Positions 22,911 through 36,063 of a stretch of DNA of 64,000 nt are shown here, in pieces (within the stretch, counting starts at the first letter, position 1; each line of letters begins with the position of its first letter). The notes under the pieces are model-generated. The model did not search any database. It saw only the letters and a list, made by a program, of their open reading frames with translations, and was not told the DNA's origin. A program made the translations under genes and the position numbers. Source of the stretch: Sipunculus nudus (Eukaryota; Annelida; Sipuncula; Golfingiida; Sipunculidae); the NCBI GenBank assembly GCA_026874595.1, contig CM049315.1:74102401-74166400 (forward strand), read 5' to 3'.

Positions 22911-23768
22911 GCCTTATGAAGTAATATATCACTCTCAGAGGCGGACCTAGAAAGGGCACAGGGAGGCATGCCTTTTTTAAATGTTTTTCGACCTGAAAAT
23001 GTCTAGGAAATACATTTATAAATGGTTACTATAGAAATGCAGCGTCGGTGCCAGCGTCTCGTATAGTTTTCTGCCATATATAGTCGGGAGCCAAGTTGGC
23101 AATATTGCTATAAAAATGGAGTTAATTGTTACTAAAGGTACTATAAAAACCAAGGTTATTTTCACAAATTATAGGTATTAGGATGTTTATTCAACTAGGT
23201 CTGCTAGGAATCTGCTCTTTCAAAATATTTCATATCCAGCGTCAAATTCAGCCATATATAGTCGGGAGCCAAGTTGGCAATATTGCTATAAAAATGGAGT
23301 TAATTGTTACTAAAGGTACTATAAAAACCAAGGTTATTTTCACAAATTATAGGTATTAGGATGTTTATTCAACTAGGTCTGCTAGGAATCTGCTCTTTCA
23401 AAATATTTCATATCTAGCGTCAAATTCAGCCTTACGAAGTAATATATCACTCTCAAGGGCGGACCTAGAGAGGGCACAGGGAGGCATGCCTGTTTTAAAT
23501 GTTTTTCGACCTAAAAATGTCTAGGAAATAAATTTATTAATGGTTACTATAGAAATGCAGCGTCGGTGCATGCGTCTCGTATAGTTTTCTGCCATATATA
23601 GTCGGGAGCCAAGTTGGCAATATTGCTATAAAAATGGAGTTAATTGTTACAAAAGGTACTATAAAAACCAAGGTCATTTTCACAAATTATAGGTATTAGG
23701 ATGTTTATTCAACTAGGTCTGCTAGGAATCTGCTCTTTCAAAATATTTCATATCCCGCGTCAAATTCA
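22911..23768. repeat. A-B-B-A-B higher-order repeat array
   Basis: Unit A is 162 bp (22911-23072 and 23429-23590) and contains 'ggcggacctaga(a/g)agggcac'. Unit B is 178 bp (23073-23250, 23251-23428, 23591-23768) and begins 'gccatatatagtcgggagcc'. Copies are nearly identical. The order A-B-B-A-B implies duplication of a compound A-B unit plus a separate B duplication. The 'ggcggacctaga' edge resembles ends seen in some DNA transposons, but no element was defined. Confidence 0.92.
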
Positions 23769-24037
23769 GCCTGTTTGGGGTAAAAAATAGAATATTTATT
23801 GAAACGACTTATGAACACATTTATGCCAATAACGCTGTCAGCCTGAAAGTAATTAATACGTATACGGGCTTGTTCGAAAGGTATGAAAATGTAATTTAAA
23901 ATTAATAGCCATTTGAGACAATGCAAATTATAACATCTAAAGCTTTGAAAAGTACCCAATACCCCTATGATTTTGCAAAAAAACTACCTTTTTGAACATT
24001 GAAGTTTCTCAAGGGACCCTATATGAGGACAGCATTC

Positions 24038-24281
24038 CTGATTGTTTGCAGTAGTTAGATATGTGCCATTAAAAATCCTAACTGGATTTTGTCTTATTGG
24101 GGAGTGGAGGTTTTCTTATAAACTTACATAAGAATTTGAGTAAAAGGTAAATTTTGAGAACAATTTGAGAATTGCATACATTTGTTCAACAGTTTCCTCC
24201 CAGCTGCTTATGGTCTCATGTCAGGATAACAAATTTGGTATCACTGGATAGCTATGACACTATGCGTATTTATGCATGCAT
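24038..24281 (+). repeat. Dispersed repeat, copy 1 (inverted partner at 27.5 kb)
   Basis: Shares 'tttcctcccagctg', 'aacaaatttggtatcactgg' and an ending 'gcatgcat' with the reverse complement of 27489-27735. Divergence is substantial. Confidence 0.8.
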
Positions 24282-27200
24282 AATTTTTTTTTAAATCTTA
24301 CTAAAATGAGGCAAAAAATAAATAATGTAACCCGTAATCCTTAATTCTCACGATTATTCTAGCTCAATAATCTTATTTAACATGTGCATCACCGAGATAT
24401 CTCCTTTTTCTTCTCTTGACAGTATTTAATTTTCTTAGTATTACCTAATTATTAATGTTACTGGGAGAATTTAAGGTAATTTAGTTGTTTCCTAATCCGG
24501 TCTGCACTGTTTAAAAAGAAAGGTATCAAGTGTAGTTATATCTTTTGTTATTTATCAATACAAAGAGGGTGATATGTCACAATGCGGTTGGCCACCTGTT
24601 ATCGTGAGTAGGTATTCGCCCTGGCCCTAGCTCATGCCTAGTTGAGGCGATGTATTAATTCTTTAATTTGGAAAGGTTCTTTTAGATGTTTAATTTAAAA
24701 TAAAAATTCTAGCTCAACTAGTTGAAGGTCTTCTTTGCAATGACGTTTGTTCTTTGTCGTCCGTCCTACGGGTTGTACTTCCGGAGGTCCTGCCGGCCAG
24801 ACGTCCATTATGGCATGAAAATGATGAATCAATACATAATATGACTAGCTAAAGACGAGCCTATAAATGCCCGATTTTAACTACCCTGCCCATCTCATTT
24901 TGACCCCCCCCCCCCCTTGATCAACTGCCACCCTCGCTTACCGTGAGAAAATTCCCCGGTCCCATAGTTGGCGAATGAAAGAAGTTAGACTGTATCATTG
25001 TACGGGTAGTATCAGACATGAATTTCTGCATATAGTTAGTTATGGAAAAAATTTACAATTATACCCGAAATTTGGTAAATCTTTCCTCAATGAAATAAAG
25101 CAAATACATCCCTTTTTCATTAAAACCCATTGTTACATTTCAAGATGGCCTGTTATAAAAAAACAGTTTTGTTCCAAGTTTTGTTCCATATCTAAGTGCC
25201 CATATCCAAAGTGTTTATTGGAGTGTATATTTTATTCTGCTTCATATCCTTTAATCATTATGATATTTACAGAAAAGCCTGTTCTGAATTAATTACTTTA
25301 TGCGGTGTTAAAACATGTCGGTTAAAGAGAAGTGTTTGTCATACATAGTTGTATATTTACATGTTCTTGTATATTAACATTCGGAAAGCTTAGAGGAAAT
25401 GCTCCTTAACTTTTATAGTGGTAAAATACCGAATATAGATTGCTAAACCAAATCTGTGACATGATTGCCATTTATATTTTTAAAATAATCATTTAACTAG
25501 CATAAGATGAGTTTAATATAGCCTTTAAATTCATAAAACGAATATGGCCAAAGTCCACATGCACAGCATATTTCAAGTCAATCCATATTTTTATTGATTG
25601 AGATATAGATTTAATATAAAATTTGTGCTCTGTTTTTAACTGAATGATACAATTGTTTTGAAATTTCAAAAGTGTTAGTCACAACTTTTTAGATGTTGTT
25701 GAATTGCTTAATTTTCTTCCACATTTGCTTTATAATTTAGATTAGTCACTCTTAATTAATGACACCATATACTAAATAATATATTCTATATAAATATACT
25801 AAAAAGTGCTGAGGGATCATAGTAAATATTAAATATTCATAAATATGTAAATACAATTAACTATTAATGTATTTATGTAAACTTATGGTCGACAAAGCCT
25901 AATTCTTAGACAGATAGGTAAGGCAAATAAATATTATAAAATTTATCAATGCTTACAATGGGGTCATAATAAAGTACTAGTTGTCATTGAATAAAGAAAT
26001 TAAAGCTGTCGATCCCATTTATTCAGTCAAGCATTATAAAGAAAAATATAATGCATCCATTTGTCCTTTAATAAATTAAATAGGTCTCTAATATTCTGTA
26101 TGTCAGTCCGAATGAACGATAGCAGACATTTTTTCATCTTTGTACTGGTTTATAAAGACTTTCACGAGAAGGGTATAGCAGGTCATTTAGGTTTCTTTTC
26201 ACATTTCAACATACAGTAAATGAACCACATGAACTGATTATTATAATTTTACTTAGAAAAAAACAGCATGTTTATCAGTACGACTGAAAATAAGAAAAAC
26301 GTTGCTGTATTGTTTATTTCATTGACACTTTCTGAAAATCAACAAATATTTTGTATATTAAGACATTATCCTACCACAAACTGATCATACAACAATCACG
26401 CAAGGCAGCCAGAAACTATCCCTAGCCTTGCATGACTAATAACATGTGCTATTCAGGCACGGTGCGGCGGGAGTTAAATAGCGTCAGCCTGTCAATATTG
26501 TATTAATTTGGAAATAGTACAAGCTATAGGGGTCGGATCAGTTATAACTTAAGCAGATGCACTCACCATATCTTTACTGGTGCTCTGACCAAGTTCTTTA
26601 ACTTTAAGTCTGTAACTTCTTAATCATATTAGGGTATTGATAAGGATATTGAAAGAAGCCCCGACATATACACACAAATAATATGCAAACACCTTTATAT
26701 ATATGAAAGATATAAAACGTGGTTTTGATATAAGGCCATCTTAAAATTTAACTTACGGTCATTTAAAAAAAAAAAACAGAGCTTTTTGCTTCTTTTCTCG
26801 AAAAAGAAAATACAGGAATAATTACAGGTTTACCTCTAATTAATTGTTAGCAAACTTTTTGGGTCTGAAACAACTCTTTAGCCAGACGGAAAACCGGGAC
26901 GAAAACACGGACAAAAGATCACCGCTTTAGATAAGATCACCTATAAATCACTGAGCTAAAAATAAAAAAAAATAAGAAAAGCCCCTCTCTCCACAATCAA
27001 TATTAATACTGGACCTCAAAGTGGCGCATAGGTGAACACCTACTTGCCAAACTAGATGACCAACTGCAGTGTTACTTATGAAATATAAACTTTGTTTATA
27101 CTCTATGTGTTGTATAATGTAATTAATAAGAGGCACTCACTATGGCATTCAGTCGTCATAGCCACGCAAGGGAATGAGCCCGGATCGCCAGCGGACCATT

Positions 27201-27488
27201 ACGCATAACACTATGTTTTTAATAAATAATGAAAGATAAATATATACTTGCTACCTTTATTTGTTAACAATAAAGACAGGATGAAAAAGCAAAACTACTT
27301 CTAATTCTCTCAGTAATATTAATAATTAGGTCATACTAAGTGAAAAGGATACTGTCCAGAGAGGGAAAAGGCGATATCTAGGTGATGCAGATGTCAAATC
27401 AGATTAAAGAGCTGGACAATTCGAACTGGAAAAGGGTAGGGGTACCATTTTTTCATGTTTTTCCTCATTTCAATCAGACTTCACAAAT
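24282..27488. other. AT-rich intergenic with one decayed CAGCTGA-family end
   Basis: Mostly unremarkable. At about 26880-26957 'cagacggaaaaccgg...gacaaaagatcacc...actgagctaaaa' is a decayed copy of the closing segment of the repeat family at 1-881 and 16.8-20.5 kb. The 105-codon ORF at 24975-25292 has no recognisable family or splice context. Confidence 0.5.
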
Positions 27489-27735
27489 ATGTGCATGCAT
27501 TAATACGCCTGGGGTCACAGCTATCCAGTGATACCAAATTTGTTACCCTAACTTGAGACCAACATCAGCTGGGAGGAAACAGATGAACAGGTGTATCCAA
27601 TTCTCAAAATTGTTCGATTTTTGTACTTTTACTCAATTTCTCATTGAAGTAATTAAAACAGGGCCTTAAAAACAAAATAAAAGTTTTGCATTTTAATGGC
27701 AAGAGTCAAGCTACTGCAAACCTGCAAAAAATTAG
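27489..27735 (-). repeat. Dispersed repeat, copy 2 (inverted)
   Basis: Reverse complement of the repeat at 24038-24281, carrying 'cagctgggaggaaac' and 'ccagtgataccaaatttgtt'. The pair forms a 3.7-kb spaced inverted repeat. Confidence 0.8.
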
Positions 27736-28987
27736 TTCATAATGCTCCACCTTGGAAATAACCAGTGATATTTTTATGTTTCTGTTATGCAATTTACATC
27801 GTTTCGACCAAAGAAAATGTTGAATCAGGCATTATATATAAATGTAGTGAGCGGTTTTGGACGAATGCAACGTCCTTTGTTATTAACATAGTTTCTTATT
27901 GGTATAGAATATACTATTCGCAAATAAAACTAATGGTACAGAATATACTTTTAGCAAAAAATATTATTAAATCAACTTATCGATAATATTCTGCATAAAT
28001 TAAAGATCTTGAGACAAAATGAACATCTGTTTCATTTATAATGCAACCTGCCCATGATATCTATAAGATAAATAAATCTAGCTGCGCAAACACTTATCGT
28101 CATTTTATCGTAAGTCTGACCCGACGCGCGATATCGCACGTGTCACAGTCATTACATTACATAATCCCCAATATATACTCAGGTTCAATGAGTCAATTGT
28201 TTAAGCATGAGGTGCATTCAATAACATACATAATGAAATACTGGAAATGATTACGAAAAGTAAGTCTGTTTCAACACTTATTATATAATATCAGCGAATT
28301 AAAGTATATATAATGAATGGTTAATATACGGTGACAAGGAACCGTATTAAATATATACAAAATACACACACTGATAAAACATGCAAGTACTTGATATGAT
28401 ATCCAGGCATTTCGATTTATATCATAAAGACATGCTGTAGTCGGTATAGGCTGCTCACAGTAGCTCCCGTTCGTACAGTCTCCTGTATGTAACAGCACGG
28501 GATATGTTAACACCGACGGTCTGGCTGTAGCTTTACGAGGGTACGTAGAAATGAATAATCTCACGTGTTTCAAGCTTATACTGCTTTTTGTGGCGCATTA
28601 TGGGCTAAGCATGTTGGAATTCACTTCACTTCGTTAATACTGTTTTCAAACTAAACTTGGTGTTACTTTTTACAAATTGATAATTCGCTTTCCTCAAGCA
28701 TTATTACATATATGTATAACGTATATAATATACGTATATATTCATTAAAAACAAAAACAAATAAAAATATGTAATCATGTAGCTATTCATGTTCACTGAA
28801 TTTAGGCTGACGCAAAGTTCACACAGACAGACGTTCCAAAAATAACCCTAGCAGTATCCTCCTAACCATAAACACGGATTCATATTACAGTAGATGGGTT
28901 AGATACATAAAACTGGCCGTTTACTTCAATTCATAAAGCATATGTCCCTTTTGGCATGATAGTACATCAGGGCCATATGAACAGATA
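27736..28987. other. Intergenic, nothing recognised
   Basis: AT-rich, with an AT palindrome near 28708-28741 (acgtatataatatacgt). No supported genes. Confidence 0.5.
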
Positions 28988-29944
28988 CAGAGAAACCTCG
29001 CTGTGTCGAACTCCAATAAGTCGAATTCCCGCATGTGTCGAAGCCGAATGTGGAGTCCCTGCAAAAACAGTTAAAACCTTACTAACTTAAGTCTTTTTGT
29101 GTCGAACTCGGATGTGTCGAAAAACCTGATGTGTCGAAGTGTTTTGTTGGTCCCCAGCTAGTATTTCTATCCCTTAACTCGAAGTCATGTAGCTAGAATG
29201 TTTGGATAACAGTTGCCACGCTCCATTAATCATACCTACGGCCGTGATGACCAGTTACATAATCAATACGGGCAGGGATCTTACTCATCAAGCGCGATGG
29301 TTTACACATCTGGTCCGTTGTGTACCTGTTTTCCTGGCCAATAACTTAGTCTTGATCAGGACTGTCTTCTTTCGCCAACAAAATCATAATTAGAAATGAT
29401 AAATAAATAAAACAAACATAATGGAATCCTTATCTTTATTGTGTCTGGGAAACACATAAAGATCTCTATATAGAGGGAGAGAGAGAAGATCTCTCAAACT
29501 GACTTTTTTTGTACCATAAAGTACGTTATCCGGCTTTACTACTACACTTTTGTATTGTTCGTGTCCTGTTGCTAAGGCGTCACGGCCTGCTCAAGTTTGA
29601 TGAGAAGACCATTGAGCAAAAGGTACGAAGCGCTGGTCAAGGTAGAATGTTGTGACAAGACCAAGACCCTGATTGTATTTGCTGATTTGTGTGTTTTCGT
29701 ACTCGTATGTGCACCCGTTTCAATTTTTTTTTAAATAAAGTTAATTTATAATATCTGTGTTGTACTTTTACGCAAAAAAATTGTAAGAACTATATAATGT
29801 AGGCCGTGTATACATGTGCAGTACTTATTAGTAATAATTAAGGCTAAAGATGGTTGAATATAATTGATATCGATTGTTTCAAACTCCGGATGTGTCGAAG
29901 TAAATTCACCGGTATTTCCACGTCGACACAACGAGGTTTTACTG
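28988..29944. mobile_element. pogo/Tigger-like (Tc1/mariner) non-autonomous element
   Basis: The ends are inverted: left TA|CAGAGAAACCTCGCTGTGTCGA; right, reverse-complemented, TA|CAGTAAAACCTCGTTGTGTCGA, matching over about 22 bp with TA on both sides. Near the ends the motif 'tgtgtcgaa' is repeated about seven times, like clustered subterminal binding sites. CAGTAAAACCTCG is typical of pogo/Tigger ends. At 957 bp with no recognisable transposase it is probably a deletion derivative that depends on a full-length partner. Confidence 0.75.
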
Positions 29945-30649
29945 TATATATAAAGACGCAAGTAAGATCTCCCCCAGTATGGGAAATACATGTATATGCA
30001 AATTTTTCAAAATGGCCGCAAAAAACACTCCAAACCTGATATGCTTGCCTCTGTTTCAGCTATACAAGCGCGGATCCAGGATTCTTTGCAGGGAGGGGTC
30101 AAAGGGGGTCATGAATAAAAATTGTCTGATAAAAAGGTCGTTAGTCAAGAGCAGGAGGGTAGGCCATGAGATATAGTACCAAACGTAAAACAATTGCACG
30201 CAAGGTATGCAGCTTGACATACTAAAAGTCTACCAAAATCAACCGATGGGAAATATGAACATTTTACGTGTTTTTTCTATAAAAATATAAGATTTTGACA
30301 TAAATGACATTACAAATCCTCATTTTATTAACACTACTTCCAACCACTGTACTCAAGTAAGCAAAACTATTTGATGATAAAATAGGATACTAAAAAATGT
30401 CAAATTTAATATGTATTTTGGATACAAGAGTGACTCAAGGTGATCTTTTCTTTATAAAAATAGCGTATTTACATGGTCAATTCACAGACTTCGTTTTAAT
30501 CCCTTACATCCTTCAAAATATTGTTGTATATTACGCGGAGATACATTTTATAATTTCTTGGCTGTGTTTAAAACAAGTTTTGACAAAATACTTTATTTCT
30601 GAAGAGAGATATGGCCCCTTTTTTACTAAAAGGTTACCTCTACCATTTG
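29945..30649. other. Intergenic, possible element edge
   Basis: Near 30065 'gcgcggatccaggattc' followed by 'gggaggggtcaaaggggg' resembles a frequent DNA-transposon edge, but no second end was found. Otherwise AT-rich. Confidence 0.35.
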
Positions 30650-30830
30650 TTTTAGATCACATTTATTACGAGGACAAATTTCTCAGGGGAAAACATTGGG
30701 CCGATCCCGGATTCGAACCCATGTCCGCCGTACCAACCGCTTGCTAGCAAAGCAAGCTTCAGTAGCGAGAAAGTTCGGTCCGCTTTTATGTCACCCCGTA
30801 CACCCCCCCCTTCGGAAGAGCGTTCTGCTA
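30650..30830 (-). mobile_element. tRNA-derived SINE copy 1
   Basis: The minus strand carries a polymerase III B box GGGTTCGAATCC (30720-30709), and about 30 nt upstream an A-box/D-loop-like TAGCAAGCGGTTGGTA. Spacing and order fit a tRNA head. It shares its body, including 'aagcttgctttg' and the 3' part 'cccctgag', with a second copy 250 bp away. No acceptor-stem pairing was seen, so it is not a functional tRNA. Confidence 0.62.
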
Positions 30831-30914
30831 TCAGAACAAGACTAAATATCCCAGGAGTCACACTTTGGTGAGATTATTCCCTTGGCCACAAAGTTTACCG
30901 TCACGTTGGGCGAG

Positions 30915-31090
30915 CCCCCATTTTGTTACGAAGACAAATTGCTCAGGGGAAACATCCCGGTTTCGAACCCATATCAGTTGCACACCAACCATGTCCGACG
31001 TACCAACCGCTTCTCTAACAAAGCAAGCTTCACTAGCAAGACAGTACGGTCCGCTTTTATGTGCACCCCGTAACACACTATTCGACCATT
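30915..31090 (-). mobile_element. tRNA-derived SINE copy 2
   Basis: The minus strand carries B box GGGTTCGAAACC (30970-30959), with GAAGCGGTTGGTAC upstream and an extra ~18 bp between the boxes compared with copy 1 ('tggttggtgtgcaactgata'). The same 3' part (cccctgagcaatttgtcttcg) is present. Confidence 0.6.
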
Positions 31091-31230
31091 TTAGTCGAGC
31101 TGCCAGTAACGGATACCTTTGAGTGGTCTATTTTATAAGTTTTCTTTATGAATTTGTAATGGTAGGGGTCCACTGATACTTTTGAGTTGGGTTGTGCTCT
31201 CGACGACCTAGAGCAACTTTTGTAATATAC

Positions 31231-31725
31231 AAATTAGGGCCGCCATTGTCGATATTTCTATTTTCTTCGATATCTCAAGAAGTAACCATGATAATTGGTC
31301 GACTATCTTGTCTAGACTTAGGTTTTCATAGTCAAAAAGTCAAATTAAACTAATTAATAAAGGATTTACTTCATACTTTAATAGTTTTTATATGTAAATT
31401 AGAGCCGCCATTGAAAAACATCCTAGGTTCCACAATATCTGAAACACTATAACCATAATAATTGGCCAAACATTGTGTCTAGACCGATTTTTTCTTGGCC
31501 AAAGATACAAATGAAACCACATTAACAACGGTCAAGTCCATATTTTACATTTTAATATATAAATTAGAGCCGCCATGGATGAAAAGTCTACTTTCCTCAA
31601 TATCTGAAAAAGTAACCATGATAACTGGTCGAACACTGTGTCTAAACCAAGGTTTTCGTGGTCAAAGATTCAAATGAAACCATGTGAACAATGGGTTAAC
31701 TAAAATTTGTTATGCAAATTTGGAT
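31231..31725. repeat. 165-bp tandem repeat, three degenerate copies
   Basis: 'aaattag(a/g)gccgccat' occurs at 31231, 31396 and 31561, exactly 165 bp apart. Each copy continues with 'gtaaccatgataa(t/c)tggtcgaac'-like and 'gtgtctagac' motifs. A weaker partial copy may follow to about 31760. Confidence 0.88.
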
Positions 31726-31810
31726 GGTATTACATGCAATTTAGACATAGGTTTTCATGTTCAAAGAATGTTAAAAGCTTAACGGAACAATGATGTAAAG
31801 CCTGATGTAA

Positions 31811-31816
<6 letters not shown>

Positions 31817-31853
<37 letters not shown>
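31817..31853. repeat. (TA)n microsatellite
   Basis: Uninterrupted TA dinucleotides. Confidence 0.95.
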
Positions 31854-31856
<3 letters not shown>

Positions 31857-31859
31857 TGC

Positions 31860-34800
31860 AAATGACGGTAGTCCTAGTTTATCCAGTATATATTTAAAAA
31901 TACTGATAAATAGTCGAAAATATTTGCTAAACCTGAGGTTTCTTGGCCAGAGATCAGTTTTAGAAACTAGCATTAAACTAGAAGTAAGATTGAGTATACT
32001 TTCTATGCTTAATACTATGACATAGAGTCAAAATGAATAGTGCGTCAATCATTTGTATCTGTATTTCACAGTCATAGGTTGAGTACAGCGGTACATATTT
32101 CCCATCTCTTATTTTGGTAAACTTTTATTATGTCAAACTACATACCTAACGAAAATGCATTGTGCAAACAGAAATTCTGTTGCAATTTTTTTTCCTTTGG
32201 TCTTTATTCTGGCTCAATCTCCTAGCCGGGGGGGGGGGTCTCAACCCCCAAAACCCCCCGTCATGCATAAGCTTTTTCCAAAAAGAAGGTTTCATGGTTG
32301 AGAGCAAATTTGTGTCAAAATAAAATTTTTGTGGTCAAGGAATCCAATGAAATTGGTTTAAGTTACGAAAACAATAGGTTCCTCTTAACCATGAAAACCT
32401 TGGATAAAACAAGCAAATTTAATTTAATATAATTGATTTCCACCAATTATGCTAACTTTAGACACTTCTTGTTAGTGTGTTTAACACAGGGAAGTATTTA
32501 ACAGAATAGACCCTGTAGATGCGTCTCACTAAAACCAATCCTCAGTCGACATACATGCATAGAGCATAAAACAACAGCAAACGTAATTTATTGACTGGAG
32601 TATTAAAGGTAAGTTGCATATACTAAATCTGAGTTTAGTACAACCTTGCCATGGTATTACAAGCACAAATGTACGGTTTTTTCTTTATTTAAGAACCACC
32701 CCATTGGAATACACACAATTCATTGCTTGAAACACTTCTATCTCATGATGGTCAACCCATGACAGTACATGACCAATGCCAAAATCACAAATAAAAGCCA
32801 TAAGTCATTGACTCTCTTGATGTTTATGCTTGACCTATTAGTAACAGGGTTTTAGAGGGAAATATCCTAAAAGCTGTATTCATGTTGCAATTTTTTGTAC
32901 AAAAATGTCACTGAACTGAAGGAATTAGATGTCTTATATTATAATTTTTGTAGAAAATGATTGTAATGTCTGCAGTGCTGATTATTCAGGATGTAGTGCA
33001 GGTTATAATAATGAATCCAGTATTCTTCACAATTACTGCAATAATGCTTATCAACTGCCTTCCTGTGTTTAGGATAATTTTTTTAATGTGATTTGTACAA
33101 TGGACTCTTTACTTTCTACTGTGCTGGATTCTGGATCCTAAAATTGTATTTACTGGACTTAACTGGGCGACCAATCTGGACAATTTGGATGTGCAAAAAA
33201 TAGTTTGCAGATTAAAATTGGATGTACGGCATTATTAAGAAATTCCGTACCCTCTGATCATGAGAAATGACCATTTGACATTTATCAAAACGTAAAAATG
33301 CAAAACTGACGGAGATAAAGTGACCCAGAATTGAAGAAAATACAGTGTTTTTTTAGGCAATACTGGTGATAGGAGCCAATCAATGGTGTCTCAGCATGAG
33401 TGTTTTCATTTAAAAATGCAAACAAGTAACAAATTTATAACGTATTTTTTGGAATGGCAAATATATATGCTGTTTCAGTAGGAATTTTTTTTCTAGATAT
33501 TTAATTATGCTCTTTAAATGCCAGGTCCTTATTCTATTGAAAATAAGCTTTCAAATAATGTTTAGATTATGGGTGTGCAAAATAACCAAATTTTATGTCC
33601 CGTGTGAAACAATCGAGACACAATACTGTGTTACATGCCACAAATAATCGTCATTAATACAGGCTTATTGTACCTCACGCGCAGCGGTTAATTGTTAAAG
33701 CAGCCGCCGACAGCCGCAGGCATAATGCGCTTGGATTTTGTTTTTTATGGATATGGGTATAGACAGTGGCGTAGACAGGTCTTTAGACCTGGGAGGGATA
33801 TGTTTATATTTATATATATATAAATGTATATATATATATATATATAAATTAGTATGTGGGTGATTCTGTGCACGGAAAGTTCATTGCATAATATATAGTG
33901 ATAAAAAATCAAAAGTGTACATTATAGAATGAATACATCGTACATTTTATAACTCTCAGTCTATTACTCTACCTTCAGCAAGAAAGAAACTTTCCTGTAC
34001 ATTATTTCATTAAAGTAATATTTTGTATTTTGTTCCTGATTAAATTATAATCATGAGAACCGATAATCATAAGATCAGGTATCGAGATATTATCTTGATC
34101 ATGATAGTGTACACTGCTACATGATTTAGGAATGAACTATAGTATCATGTATTCATTTAAGTATTTAAGTCTAGAAGAAGTGATGTTGTTAATGAACAAA
34201 TAAATGAAGCCACAACTAAATGGATAAAGCAATAAAAAGATAAATGATGAATCACTAAAAAAATTATATCAAGAACGATAATGAATGATAAACGGGGTAA
34301 AATTAAAATTATCAAAAGTATATTCCATATCAACCTGCAGCTAATGCTAAGCAAACTGTGTATACAAAGCTTAACTGAAAGGATTTTATCAACTCAATGG
34401 GTTGTCGGAAGTAAACTGTATTTTTTTTTTTTTATTTTTATCATCCTTCAAGTCATTTCTTATTATGCCACGTGATAAAATGCGGAATCAGGTAAATCGC
34501 AGGAGAGAAACATACTTGTTAAGTTCTTATTTTCTTAAACGGTGCAGTAGTATGAACGCTGTAAGTGCTAGATGTCGCAAAATTTTCTTTTCATCTAATC
34601 AAAGAAAGGCCCAAATGTTTGGTGCCTCCTCTCGCTACTGTTCGCGAAGTTGAAACGCAGTTAGTCAGTTATATAGTATATATATAACATGAGGCTAAAG
34701 TTTCAAGATTAGTTAAAATTTCCATGTTTTAGGTAAAATTTCAGAAGCATGCTTTCCTTCTAATGCTGATACTCTGCCTCTAGATTCAGTAGTTTACTAC

Positions 34801-35679
34801 AGGGGTCAGAACTTAAGAAGTAGAAACTTGCAGGAATAACTTTAGCCACAATGGCCAGGATTTATAAAGGAAACACTATAAGTGTATTTTTATTATCAAG
34901 TACATGCAGCAGTTTCAAGCACTTTTTTTAAGCCAAGGCACATATTTTCTCACCTATTACCATAAATGTCAGTGTCTGCCCTTTAGGGCTACGTTATATG
35001 ATAAAAATCATTCTGAACCAAATATTTAATAAAATCAAGTTTTATTCATTCTAATGTGCTCAACTTTTACAAAAAGAACTTTTACAGGGAAAATAATAAT
35101 TTTGATGATACTAAGTGTTCTTCTTTAAAAAAAAGGGTACCAAATTTGTAGGAATGGTTTTCTTTTTTTTTTTTTTTTTTGATTTTAAATGTGAAATTCC
35201 ACAAATACCTTCGGAATGACCATCTCTGATTTGCCTAATACTTCATGTTGATACTGTCAATTTATTTTCCCAATAGCAAATATGCAAAATTTTAAGCATT
35301 GTATCTACAAAAGTTTTGTTATTTTGGAGACTTTAACCTAACAAATGATACAAGTTTTCGAAAATTATTACTTTTCTAACTATTCATTCTAAATGCATGA
35401 AGTCTGTAGGAGTTGCTCTACACTATTAAGTGTCTTCGACTTCAAAAAGAGATTGAAAATTGAAAATTTACAAAGTTATACCTTAGTAAAAATAATGTAA
35501 AAAAATTCTAGCCTCTCTGAACCACTGTTTCCGACCCCAACTAGATATTTCAGATAGATAAATACATGTAACTAATGTTTAGAAGTCTTCGTAGCAACAT
35601 ATGAAAGCAATCAAATTGTTTGATTTAGAGACATTACATCTGAGATGTACATAACTGATATATATATACGTTTATATAC

Positions 35680-35712
<33 letters not shown>

Positions 35713-36063
35713 CATAAACTTTCCAGATTTAAATTATTTATGTTGAGTCTTCACAACTGAACATTGTTAAAAGATCTGCAATCAATTTTTTTCCTCTAAG
35801 AGTTCCTAACATTTCTTATGGAAAACGTCTGAAGAGCTTTTCTATATGTTTACCGATTAAATACATAAAGAAGACTAATGAAGCTGTCCACTTATTTTGA
35901 TGACATGAATGCTTATTTGCAATGATTCTGTTGTAATGATTCTATATTAGATATAGTTATAAATGTGATGAAAAGAATTGTTAACTATTCTCGCAAGGGA
36001 TTTTTCTCGGGGTATCTGTCTGTTTTTTAAATATCTTATTATTTCCTTTATACATATTGTCTA
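31860..36063. other. AT-rich intergenic with short AT microsatellites
   Basis: No supported gene. Short (TA)n tracts occur near 33813-33846 and 35690-35711, and homopolymers near 32228, 34422 and 35163. 'gacagtggcgtagacaggt' near 33763 resembles a transposon edge without a partner. Confidence 0.5.

Noticed and set aside
24975-25292. 105-codon ORF
   Set aside because: No family resemblance, splice context or codon pattern beyond what AT-rich DNA gives by chance.
28271-28573. 100-codon minus-strand ORF with a hydrophobic C-terminal part
   Set aside because: No recognisable motif; hydrophobic runs are expected from T-rich DNA.
30700-30760. True tRNA gene on the minus strand
   Set aside because: A B box and a D-loop-like segment are present, but acceptor and anticodon stems do not pair and a second diverged copy lies nearby, so a SINE is the better reading.
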